A model generated the notes under the pieces. That model was not told the origin of the DNA and searched no databases. It worked only from the letters and a program-made list of their open reading frames with translations. DNA of 37,430 nucleotides from JBDTNK01 sp039933775 (GTDB taxonomy: Bacteria > Chloroflexota > Limnocylindria > QHBO01): the NCBI GenBank assembly GCA_039933775.1, contig JBDTNK010000016.1, forward strand, positions 1-37,430. Reading direction: 5' to 3'. Below are positions 1-7,306 of the stretch, in pieces. Position 1 is the first letter of the stretch; each line of letters opens with the position of its first letter. Made by a program: the position numbers and the translations under genes.

Positions 1-737
1 GCGTCGAAGCCCTTCATGAAGCTCACCGGGCCCGATGCCTCACCGCCGCCCGCCAGCGTCTCCTTGCTGCTCCGGATGGTGCTCAGGTTCGAGCCGGTGC
101 CCGAGCCGAACTTGAAGAGCATGCCCTCGGTCTTGGCGAGGCCCAGGATGCTCTCCATGGTGTCCTCGACGGAGTTGATGAAGCAGGCTGAGCACTGGGG
201 ATGGGCGTCGATGCCGACGTTGAACCAGACGGGGCTGTTGAAGGCGGCGCGCTGCTTGAGCAGGATGTCGGTCAGCTCGGCGTTGAAGGCGTCGCGGTCC
301 GCATCGGTCGCGAAGTAGCCGTCCTTGTCGCCCCAGCCGGTGATCGTGTCCGAGACGCGGTCGATCATCTGCTTGACGCTGCGCTCGCGCTCGGGCGTGC
401 CGAGATGGCCGCGGAAATACTTGGATGCGACGACGTTCGTGGCGAGGGCTGACCAGGCCTTGGGGATCTCGAGGTCCTTCTGCTCGAACACGACCTTGCC
501 GTGCTCGTTGGTGATCGCCGCTTCGCGCAGCTCCCACTCGACAGTGTCATACGGATGCACCCCCTCGCGGGTGAAGCGGCGCTCGATGTCGAGGCCCTTC
601 CAGGTGCGCGCCTGCCCGGCTTTCAGCTGGGCGTAGCCGCTGGGCTCCGCGCCGGTGCCGTGGGCGTTTCCGTTGCCGTTGGCCGTGCCGTTGGCCGTGC
701 CATTGACCTGTCGCTCTGGGGCTGCGGTGCGAGCCAT
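1..737 (-). CDS. nrdJ: Adenosylcobalamin-dependent (class II) ribonucleotide reductase, N-terminal part
   Basis: The frame is open from an ATG at 737 to the left edge, giving about 245 visible residues; the 3' part lies outside the window. The product reduces ribonucleotides to deoxyribonucleotides with coenzyme B12 and needs no oxygen. After a low-complexity Asn/Gly/Thr/Ala stretch (residues 12-30) comes the class II core start: TWKGLDIERRFTREG (45-59), FNSPVWFNVG (166-175), and the QCSACFINSVEDTMESI segment with Cys182 and Cys185, followed by KFGSGTGSNLS. This combination is typical of NrdJ and not of class I NrdA. A GAGGA lies about 11 nt before the ATG. The 5' leader is long (about 200 nt to the paired NrdR-type sites). 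No nrdR gene is visible next to it. Identity is strong; only the exact start is open to doubt. Confidence 0.95.
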   Translation of the reverse strand, partial: MARTAAPERQVNGTANGTANGNGNAHGTGAEPSGYAQLKAGQARTWKGLDIERRFTREGVHPYDTVEWELREAAITNEHGKVVFEQKDLEIPKAWSALATNVVASKYFRGHLGTPERERSVKQMIDRVSDTITGWGDKDGYFATDADRDAFNAELTDILLKQRAAFNSPVWFNVGIDAHPQCSACFINSVEDTMESILGLAKTEGMLFKFGSGTGSNLSTIRSSKETLAGGGEASGPVSFMKGFD

Positions 738-943
738 TTCGGGCCTGTTCCTCGTGTGCTGTCGATGCTTCCGACATCTCCGGATGGCGCTCCCGCGAGG
801 CCACACGCTGCTCGTTCGCAGCTCGTCTGCTGCTCGCTGCGTGGTCATCGACCGAGGCTCGTTCGCGCCATCTTTCGCGGCATTCCCGCGATTTCGTAGG
901 CGGTCCACTCTACGCCGGCCGATCCGGTGCGTCAAGGCCAAAA

Positions 944-991
944 CCACAACATCTAGTGGTAGATTCGGATGATAGCCCCTAGATCATGTGG
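944..991 (-). promoter_or_regulatory. Paired NrdR-box-like sites upstream of nrdJ
   Basis: Two 16-bp sites, CCACAACATCTAGTGG (944-959) and the inverted CCCCTAGATCATGTGG (976-991), share a CCACAn(n)ATCTAGnGG pattern and start 32 bp apart, which is three helical turns. NrdR, the ATP/dATP-sensing repressor of ribonucleotide reductase genes, is known to bind paired boxes of the form ACAC-WATAT-GTGT spaced by whole turns. The site is 207 bp before the nrdJ start, so either the transcript has a long leader or the promoter lies between. The match is by eye. Confidence 0.72.
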
Positions 992-1141
992 TATCGCCGC
1001 TTTCGCGGTGGATGGACTGTGGACCCGATGTGGACGGCCTGTGGACGCTTTTGGGGAGTGATGCGCATCGGTCCTGGCTGGGCGTGCTCCGGCGAGTTCG
1101 GCCGCGGTGACTGGCCTGGCTCTCCGCCGCCCGGCACGCCT

Positions 1142-1278
1142 GTCATGGGATGGTTGAAACAGCGCTCGAGCCCCGTCGGACCTGCCCAGATGACGGGCTC
1201 AGCGGACGTTCCGGTCGCCAGACGACACGTCCGCCGTTGAGCTCTGATCCGAGCGCGGTTCTGGTCATGCCATGACCG
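1142..1278 (-). repeat. Family-1 inverted-repeat element, copy A (divergent)
   Basis: About 137 bp with imperfect 28-bp terminal inverted repeats: the left end reads GTCATGGGATGGTTGAAACA then GCGCTCG, and the right end read in reverse gives GTCATGGCATGACCAGAACC then GCGCTCG. The inner core, read on the minus strand, contains GCTCAACGG and ACGTGTC, matching the core of the other three copies. It is the most diverged copy and appears to have lost about 20 bp between one end and the core. It lies 55 bp past the 3' end of the HTH gene. I see no other gene in the 595-bp gap 738-1332. Confidence 0.75.
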
Positions 1279-1332
1279 ACGGGGCCAAGGCCGGACCGGC
1301 GCGAACCAGAGCGGCCTAGCGTCGCGAGCGTA

Positions 1333-1977
1333 TTACATCCGCACGATGCCGTTCGTCGCCGGCAGCTCGCCGCGGTCGAGGGCCGCGAGGACCGCCCTCG
1401 GCCCCGCCGGGAAGTCATGGACGAGCGTCAAGCCGAGGGTCTGGAGGGCTCGTCGGTTCGTCTCGGTCTCCGAAAGCAGGAGGATCACGACGCCGATGCC
1501 GCTGTCGGCCTGCTTGCGCAGGATCGGGCGAAGCTGAGCCTGGCCGTCGCGAAGCCGCGTGACCGCCTCGATCGCCGCCGCGGCCTCAGCGCGTCGGATG
1601 ACGGCGTCGAAGGCTCGGCTGCCGTCACCGACGGGGACCTCGAGGGACGACTGCCAACTCGGGCCGATCCGCGCGAAGAACCGTTCCAGCAAGCGGATCT
1701 GGGCGATGTCGCGAATCGGCGGGCCAGCTGGGAACGTCCGGAGCCAGAGATCGAGCCCCACGGCGCGCGCCAGCATTGCCAGCGGGATCGCTTCGACGGG
1801 AGTGACTCCGCGCTCGAGCCGGCTGATGGTGTTCGGCGACAGACCGATGCTCCGACCGACCGCAGCCTGGGACAGCCCGCACGCGATCCGAGCCTCGCGG
1901 ATGTCGAGAAGCACCGCATCGAGCTGTCGCTTCGTGCGTCGTGCCGCCTCGTCGATGGCGCGAACCCGGCTGGGCAT
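1333..1977 (-). CDS. XRE-type HTH regulator with conserved C-terminal domain (paralogue of 26909-27556)
   Basis: 214 residues from ATG 1977; a weak GAGAG lies 8 nt upstream. Residues about 27-80 form a Cro/CI-type helix-turn-helix (LSQAAVGRSIGLSPNTISRL), so DNA binding is likely. The C-terminal part (about 105-214) is not a domain I can name. It shares a pattern with the protein at 26909-27556: W-Q/G..LEVPV, RA-F/I-D, IE, LRD.QAQLR, a hydrophobic V.L.L..T strand, RRA, and a near-terminal GE. The acidic/Gln spacing recalls a PD-(D/E)XK-like or restriction-endonuclease-like fold, but the catalytic Lys is not evident, so this is only a suggestion. The gene is bracketed by family-1 elements, 55 bp beyond its stop and 74 bp before its start. 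A role as regulator or defence-related protein cannot be decided from sequence alone. Confidence 0.8.
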   Translation of the reverse strand: MPSRVRAIDEAARRTKRQLDAVLLDIREARIACGLSQAAVGRSIGLSPNTISRLERGVTPVEAIPLAMLARAVGLDLWLRTFPAGPPIRDIAQIRLLERFFARIGPSWQSSLEVPVGDGSRAFDAVIRRAEAAAAIEAVTRLRDGQAQLRPILRKQADSGIGVVILLLSETETNRRALQTLGLTLVHDFPAGPRAVLAALDRGELPATNGIVRM

Positions 1978-2050
1978 GGCGCGAACTCTCGCACGTGGCG
2001 CTTATCGCGGAGTTACTGGCGGCTGCTGCCGCTGCGTGTGCCGCGGTGCG

Positions 2051-2189
2051 GTCACGTGGCGGTTTAAACAGCGCTCGAACACGCGGAACGACGCCGAAAT
2101 CGGGGTCTCGCCGGCCGTTCGTGTCAGCGGGAGACATGATCGCGGACGAGCCGCGGCCCAAGCGCGGTTTCGGTCACGTGGTGGTTGAA
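2051..2189 (+). repeat. Family-1 inverted-repeat element, copy B
   Basis: 139 bp beginning GTCACGTGGCGGTTTAAACA-GCGCTCG and ending GCGCGGTTTCGGTCACGTGG-TGGTTGAA, so both ends carry AAAC-n-GCGCT and an outer CACGTG. The core CTCGCCGGCCGTTCGTGTC begins 56 bp from the left end, exactly as in copy C. It ends 35 bp before the 3' end of the cyclase gene and fills the gap 1978-2223, which holds no other feature apart from the promoter region of the HTH gene. Confidence 0.85.
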
Positions 2190-2223
2190 GGTGATTCGGC
2201 ACCCGGCAGCGCCCAGTGCCGGA

Positions 2224-5200
2224 CTAGGAAGCGGCGCCGACTCCCTGCGTGCCCACGGGCGCCGACGCGGCTGAAGGCTGGCCGGCCCGGGAAGACGAAG
2301 CCAGCGCACGATCCAACACCTCGAGGTACGGGCGAGCGCGCAGCGATTCCAGCAGCGGCCGAGACGCCTCGGCCCAGGCGCGGACCTTGGGGTCGTCGGG
2401 GTAGGCGATCAGGGCGTCGAGGGCGACCATCGCCGCATTAACCGCGGCGCCGACCTGCTGCCACAACTCGATCGAGTCTCGGAACGCCGCCAAGGCGTCC
2501 GTGGGGCGCCCCTCCGCCCAAAGTACGCCACCGGCGGCCCACTGGCGCCAGGCCCGGTTGACGCCGGTTGACCCGGGCACCCGTGCGAGGCGCTCGGCCG
2601 GGTCGTGGACCAGGTCGGGGCGCTTGGCCCACAGGGCGCAGCGAACCGCGTAGACGAGCATCTCACGCTGGTCCTGCGGCTGCAGCTCCGCGGACTCGAG
2701 CCAGAGCCGGTATGCCGAGTCCAGCTCACCGCTGGCCTGCGCGACGTTCGCCGCAACGTACGCGCGCTGCGAACGCGAATCCTCGTCGTCCAGGTCGCCG
2801 AATGCGTCTTCGATCTCTCGCACCTGATCCGAGAGTCGCTCGCCGCGCGCGATCTCGATCGCGGAGCGGAAGAAGATGATGCGTCCGCGGTTTGCTGGCA
2901 GCACCGACGACTCGAGGGCCTCAGTCAGCAGCTGTATGGCTTCGTCCCAGCCCCGCCCGTCTAAGCACGAGAGCCCTGCGAGCACCGCGATGCTGAAATC
3001 GTGGTTCGCTCGATTGCCAAGCCGCTTGGCGAGATCCGCAGCATCAACGAGCACGTCCTTGGCCGCGCCCACCTCTTCCTGCGACAGGGCCGCTGCCAGG
3101 TTGTTGAGAGCCCGCAGCTCCAGGTTTGCGTCGCCGGCGCGATGTGCCAAGTCGGCAGAGGCGCGCTGCATCACGACCGACCATCGAACCCGGCCAAGAA
3201 ATCCATGCGCCGCGCCGATGTTGCAAAACGCCTCGGCAACGATCAGGTCATTCCCGAGGGGATCCGCGATCACGATCGCCTGGTCGCCGGCCACAACGGC
3301 GTCTCGATGCCGGCCGGAGCGAAAGTAAGCGCGCGCGAGGCGAGCCAGTGCTTCGGCGAGGGCCAGCGGGCTGTCGAGGGCAGCTGCCTCGTCGCGTGCC
3401 TGCTCGAGCACCTCGATCGCCGCGGCGATGTCGCCCGCGTCGATCAGGATGGAGCCGAGCCGGGCGGCAGCCTTCACGGCGGCTTCCCGATCGCTCAGCT
3501 CGCGATGAGCGGCCACTGCGTCACGTCCGAACGTGACCGCATCCTCACGCGCGGCGACCGCGGCGTACTCGGCCAGCTGATCCAGCAACGGCGCCCGGTC
3601 GGCCGCGTCATCGGTGACGCCGAGCGCCTGCGTCAGGTACCCCACGGCATCGTCAGGGGCACCGAGATCAGCGGCACGCTCGGCGGCCCCGATCAGGGCG
3701 AGGCGCGCTTGGCCCGCCAAAGCGTCCGCCTCGGGACCTTCGTCAGAGGCGGCGTGCGCGGCCAGGTAATGGCTGGCCAACGCGCCGACCAGCTCCTCGT
3801 CGCCGATCGCCTCGAAGTGACGCGCCACCGCCAGGTGCCGGGCGCGCCGATCGCGGCGACCGAGCGTGTCGTAGGCGACCTCGCGAATCAGCGATTGGAC
3901 AAACTTGTACTTCCCGCGCTCCGGCGACTGCGGATCGCGTTCGATGTCGAGCAGCTCGCGCCGCACGAGATCCCGCACGCGCGGCTCGAGAGCCGCGCGT
4001 GCGACGCCGGCGACCCCGGCGAGGGCATCGGCCGGGAAGACCTGTCCCAGCACCGCCGCGTCCTGGAGCAGGCTGCGGTCGGCCGGGTCGAGGGCATCGA
4101 GCCGCGACGCGATGAGCGAGCGCAGCGACTCCGGAACGCGCAGCTGAGAAAGATCGCCGACCGGCTCGTATCGGTCCCCGACCTGGACCAGGCGTCCATC
4201 GGCAAGTAGGGCGCGGACGGTCTCGACGGCGTAGAGCGGCATGCCTTCGGCACGCGCCACGATCGCCGAAGTCGCGTCGGCCGGAAGGCCGGGAACGAGG
4301 CCGTCGAGCAGGTCGCGGACGGCGGCATCGGGCAGCGGCTCGAGCGCGAGGGCGGTCAGGTGTCGGCGGCCTGCGCCCCAGTCGGGCCGGCGGTCGAACA
4401 GCTCGGGACGCGCGAGGGTGACGATCATGATCGGCAGGTCGCGCGACCAGTCGAGCACGTGGTCAATGAAGTCGAGCAGGCCGCCATCCGCCCACTGCAG
4501 GTCCTCGAAGACGAGCACGGTGGTGCCCTGCCGCGCGATCCCCTCGAAGAAGGCCCGCCAGGCTGGGAAGAGGACCTCGCGTCCACCGGCGGGTGCCGGT
4601 TCCACGCCGAGCAGCGTCAACAGAGCAGGACCGATGGTCTCGCGTTCGGTGGGATCGGGGACGTACTCCTCCAGCGTCGCGCGGATGCGCTCCCGGGTCG
4701 TCGGTTCGTCGTCATCCTCGGTCAGACCGGCACGGCGCCGCACCATCTCGCCCAGCGCCCAGAAGGTGATTCCGTCCCCGTAGCTCGGCGAGCGGCCGCG
4801 GTGCCACCACACGTCTTCCGCGACGCCATCGATGTATTTCAGCAGCTCCCAGGCGAGCCGGCTCTTGCCGATGCCGCCGACGCCCGTGATCGAGACGAGC
4901 CGCACGCGCCGTTCCCGACCCACCGAGTGCAGCACATCCTTCAGCTGCCGCAGCTCCTCCTCGCGACCCACAAACGGCGCCTCGAGTGCATCGGCGCGGC
5001 CCTGTCCGCCGCGCTGCGCGACCACGCGGAGGGCGACCCACGCCGGCACCGGCGCGATCTTGCCCTTGAGTGACTGGTCACCGAGCGGCTCGAACACGAT
5101 CGCCGACTCGGCCGCACGGCGTGTCGCCTCGCCGACGATCACAGTGCCCGGTTCGGCGACGCCCTGGAGCCGCGCGGCGGTGTTGACGAGATCGCCGGCG

Positions 5201-5778
5201 ACGAGACCCTGGTTGGTGGCGCCGATGGTCACCGCCGCATTGCCGGTCAGCACCCCGGCGCGCGCCTGGAGGCTCGGATGCAGGCCACGAACCGCGGCGA
5301 CGAGCTCGAGCGCGGCGCGAACCGCCCGCTCCGCGTCGTCCTCGTGCGCGGTCGGGGCGCCCCAGACCGCCATCACGGCATCGCCGATGAACTTCTCGAC
5401 GGTGCCGCCGTACAGCGTGACGATCTCCGTGGCCTGGTCGAAGTAGCGGCTCAGCAGCTCTCGGACGGCCTCCGGGTCGCGATCTTCGGCGAACGTCGTG
5501 AATCCGACGAGGTCGATGAAGAGGACGCTGACGAGCCGCCGCTCGGCACCCGAGCCGACATCGACGGTCGCCTGGGAGATCCCCAGCTGGGTCGTCGGAG
5601 TCGCGGAGGCCGCCGCTGTGGGCATGCCCGGCATGGCATGTCCGCAGCTGGCGCAGAAGCGCGCGTCAGCCCGATTCGGCTCGCCGCAGGCCGGGCAGCT
5701 TGGCGAGAGCGACGCACCGCAGTTGTCGCAGAATCGGCTTGCGGATCGGTTCTCCGTCCCGCACGCAGCACAGAGCAC
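2224..5778 (-). CDS. Zinc-ribbon, class III nucleotidyl cyclase, AAA ATPase and TPR signalling protein
   Basis: 1184 residues from GTG 5778, chosen because it places AGGGG 7 nt upstream and begins exactly at the zinc ribbon. The open frame runs on to 6174 but only through a repeat element. Domains: double zinc ribbon (Cys3, 6, 17, 20 and 28, 31, 42, 45); class III adenylate/guanylate cyclase (about 80-245) with metal Asp89 in FIDLVGFT and Asp133 in EKFIGDAVMAVWG, and Lys129 consistent with ATP specificity; AAA/STAND ATPase with Walker A GVGGIGKS (about 297-304) and Walker B LVFEDLQW (about 420); and a helical TPR-like region from about 690 to the end. The architecture matches large cytosolic cyclase-ATPase proteins of Chloroflexota and Actinobacteria. 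It probably makes cAMP in response to a partner bound by the TPRs; the signal is unknown. Monocistronic. Confidence 0.93.
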   Translation of the reverse strand: MLCAACGTENRSASRFCDNCGASLSPSCPACGEPNRADARFCASCGHAMPGMPTAAASATPTTQLGISQATVDVGSGAERRLVSVLFIDLVGFTTFAEDRDPEAVRELLSRYFDQATEIVTLYGGTVEKFIGDAVMAVWGAPTAHEDDAERAVRAALELVAAVRGLHPSLQARAGVLTGNAAVTIGATNQGLVAGDLVNTAARLQGVAEPGTVIVGEATRRAAESAIVFEPLGDQSLKGKIAPVPAWVALRVVAQRGGQGRADALEAPFVGREEELRQLKDVLHSVGRERRVRLVSITGVGGIGKSRLAWELLKYIDGVAEDVWWHRGRSPSYGDGITFWALGEMVRRRAGLTEDDDEPTTRERIRATLEEYVPDPTERETIGPALLTLLGVEPAPAGGREVLFPAWRAFFEGIARQGTTVLVFEDLQWADGGLLDFIDHVLDWSRDLPIMIVTLARPELFDRRPDWGAGRRHLTALALEPLPDAAVRDLLDGLVPGLPADATSAIVARAEGMPLYAVETVRALLADGRLVQVGDRYEPVGDLSQLRVPESLRSLIASRLDALDPADRSLLQDAAVLGQVFPADALAGVAGVARAALEPRVRDLVRRELLDIERDPQSPERGKYKFVQSLIREVAYDTLGRRDRRARHLAVARHFEAIGDEELVGALASHYLAAHAASDEGPEADALAGQARLALIGAAERAADLGAPDDAVGYLTQALGVTDDAADRAPLLDQLAEYAAVAAREDAVTFGRDAVAAHRELSDREAAVKAAARLGSILIDAGDIAAAIEVLEQARDEAAALDSPLALAEALARLARAYFRSGRHRDAVVAGDQAIVIADPLGNDLIVAEAFCNIGAAHGFLGRVRWSVVMQRASADLAHRAGDANLELRALNNLAAALSQEEVGAAKDVLVDAADLAKRLGNRANHDFSIAVLAGLSCLDGRGWDEAIQLLTEALESSVLPANRGRIIFFRSAIEIARGERLSDQVREIEDAFGDLDDEDSRSQRAYVAANVAQASGELDSAYRLWLESAELQPQDQREMLVYAVRCALWAKRPDLVHDPAERLARVPGSTGVNRAWRQWAAGGVLWAEGRPTDALAAFRDSIELWQQVGAAVNAAMVALDALIAYPDDPKVRAWAEASRPLLESLRARPYLEVLDRALASSSRAGQPSAASAPVGTQGVGAAS

Positions 5779-5956
5779 TCGGGCACCCCTGTGAGGATCG
5801 GTGCTTGAGAGTAGACGATCGGCTCGGTGCCCGGGCGCGTCGGCTGGCTCGACCGGTGGCTGCGCGGCTCGTTGTTCGGGCCCGTGGGCGGGCCTCCGTC
5901 GAGTGTGGAGCCGAATGAGGCCCTCCGTCCGCGTCGGTGGACCTCCGTCCGCGTCA

Positions 5957-6094
5957 GTCACGTGACGGTTGAAACAGCGCTCGAGCCGACGGAATGGGGC
6001 CGAAATCGAGGCCTCACCGGCGGTTCGTGTCGGCCGACGACATGGACCAGCGGCGAGCACCACTTCGCCCGCTGTTTCGGTCACGGCGTGGTTG
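5957..6094 (+). repeat. Family-1 inverted-repeat element, copy C
   Basis: 138 bp beginning GTCACGTGACGGTTGAAACA-GCGCTCGAG and ending CGCTGTTTCGGTCACGGCGT-GGTTGG. The core CTCACCGGCGGTTCGTGTC starts 56 bp in. It aligns with copy B along its whole length and in the same orientation (shared CCGAAATCG, core, GACATG). Just upstream, 5923-5959 is a 20-bp tandem duplication of CCTCCGTCCGCGTC. The gap 5779-6173 holds this element and no visible gene. Confidence 0.86.
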
Positions 6095-6173
6095 GGCAGC
6101 CGGGTGCGGCACCAGGAAGTGGCGCAGCGCCGCTGTATTTCGGATCGCATGGCGAACAGTGCCACCGACCACA

Positions 6174-6800
6174 ATGCGACGCATGCAGACCGATGAGCGC
6201 GCCGGGTGGCTGGAGTGGGTCGGCCGCGCCATCTTCATCTCGCTGCTGGCGACCGCGGCGGGTGGCGTAGTCGCCGCGCTGCTGCATCGGTCCATGGGTG
6301 GGGAGGCGGAGCTGGGTGCGGTGGTCGGGCTGGCCGTGCTGTTCGGCGGTTTGTTCCATGTCGGCTACGCCGCCTTCCTGCCGCGCAGCGGCGCGATCCG
6401 CGGCGTCATGTTCGGGTCAACCATGCTGCTCCTGACGGCCACGACCATCGAGCCGAGCGTGGGGCTGGGCGCAGCGACACTCCTCCCCTATCTCGCGTTT
6501 GGCGCTGTGGCGGGCGTTGTCGCACAGTGGTTGGCCAGGCACCTGCCGTCGGGCGTCAGCTGGTGGAGCGGCACCGGCTACGCGATTGTGTTCGGTGCGT
6601 GGCTGCTGCTGTTTGCGCTGTTCGTGGTGGTGGGGCTGGATCCGGCATCGGGCGGCGTCGTGGGCAAGCTGGCGATCGCGTCGGCGTTCGCCTTCGGCGT
6701 CGCGCGGCACCTCACGCGGGCGCCGGCGCTGCGACTCGTGGCGCTCGCGACCCTCGGCCTCTTCTGCGTGCTGGCCGCCGCGCCGCTCGTGGTGGGCTGA
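6174..6800 (+). CDS. Multi-pass membrane protein of unknown function
   Basis: 208 residues from ATG 6174 (an alternative ATG is at 6183); upstream extension of the frame would read through the repeat element. It shows about seven hydrophobic segments: WVGRAIFISLLATAAGGVV (~12-32), LGAVVGLAVLFGGLFHVGY, a segment around FGSTMLLLTATT, LLPYLAFGAVAGVVAQWL, YAIVFGAWLLLFALFVVVGL, KLAIASAFAFGVA and LVALATLGLFCVLAAAPLVVG. There is no signal peptide and no catalytic motif I recognise. No Shine-Dalgarno sequence is evident, in line with several leaderless genes nearby. The 300 bp that follow hold only a decayed tandem repeat. Confidence 0.75.
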   Translation: MRRMQTDERAGWLEWVGRAIFISLLATAAGGVVAALLHRSMGGEAELGAVVGLAVLFGGLFHVGYAAFLPRSGAIRGVMFGSTMLLLTATTIEPSVGLGAATLLPYLAFGAVAGVVAQWLARHLPSGVSWWSGTGYAIVFGAWLLLFALFVVVGLDPASGGVVGKLAIASAFAFGVARHLTRAPALRLVALATLGLFCVLAAAPLVVG

Positions 6801-6810
6801 GGCCCTTCGC

Positions 6811-6932
6811 GCCTGGGAGTCCGTCGGGTAGTCGTGCGGTGACTGGTATGGAGCGCAACCGTCCGTTTGGCGCGCCGGAGTCCGTCAGGTAGTCATGCGG
6901 CGACTGCTAGATACACGGACGTCCGCTTGAAG
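6811..6932. repeat. Two-copy 61-bp direct tandem repeat
   Basis: GGAGTCCGTCGGGTAGTCGT at 6816 recurs as GGAGTCCGTCAGGTAGTCAT at 6877, with similarity continuing through TGCGGYGACTG and CCGTCCG/ACGTCCG. By eye the two 61-bp units share roughly 70% identity. It occupies the 3' flank of the membrane protein gene; no gene or hairpin is visible in 6933-7080. Confidence 0.7.
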
Positions 6933-7105
6933 CCCGCATCGGGCGCTCTGGAGCGTGTCCTCAGGCTCACCGCGGTGACAGACTCCGGTCTGCGGCTGGC
7001 TAGCAGTCCCGGGGTGCATGGCTGACCGGCTGCCGGTCAAGCAACGACCCTCGCCACGTACGATTGGCGCCGCGGAGACGGCGGAGCGCACCGGAGGACA
7101 AGCAG

Positions 7106-7303
7106 ATGCACATCGCCGAGGGCAGCGTCCTGGACCGGCGCACGCTGAACCGGACGCTGCTGGGCAGGCAGCGACTGCTCGAGCGGGTCGAGATGCCGGT
7201 GCTTGACGCGGTCGAGCACCTCGTCGGCATGCAGGCCCAGAACCCGCTGGATTCCTACCTTGCCCTCTGGTCGCGGCGGCGGTCGAGGGAGGTCGCCGCG
7301 TAG
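7106..7303 (+). pseudogene. Truncated winged-helix DNA-binding protein (HTH_42/DUF1006 family) N-terminus
   Basis: 65 codons from ATG 7106, preceded by GGAGG at 7093-7097 with a normal 8-nt gap. The peptide carries the characteristic start of the HTH_42 winged-helix family: LDRRTLNRTLLGRQRLLERV, then PVLDAVEHLVGMQAQNPLDSYLALWSR. Family members are usually around 350-400 residues, so over 80% is missing; the frame ends in SRRRSREVAA and a stop, just 3 nt before the end of the convergent GH26 gene. Because the ribosome-binding site is intact, a short peptide may still be made. The loss looks like a deletion that brought the GH26 gene next to it. Function of intact relatives: DNA binding and repair-associated glycosylase-like proteins (AlkX/YcaQ group). 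Confidence 0.8.
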
Positions 7304-7306
7304 CCG

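Noticed and set aside
738..943. Cobalamin riboswitch in the nrdJ leader
   Set aside because: The B12-box core (GCCACTG-type) is not found on the relevant strand; only a short GCTGC/GCAGC hairpin is seen.
5779..6174. N-terminal extension of the cyclase protein to ATG 6174
   Set aside because: The extra ~130 residues are read through a repeat element shared with non-coding copies; GTG 5778 has a ribosome-binding site and begins at the zinc ribbon.
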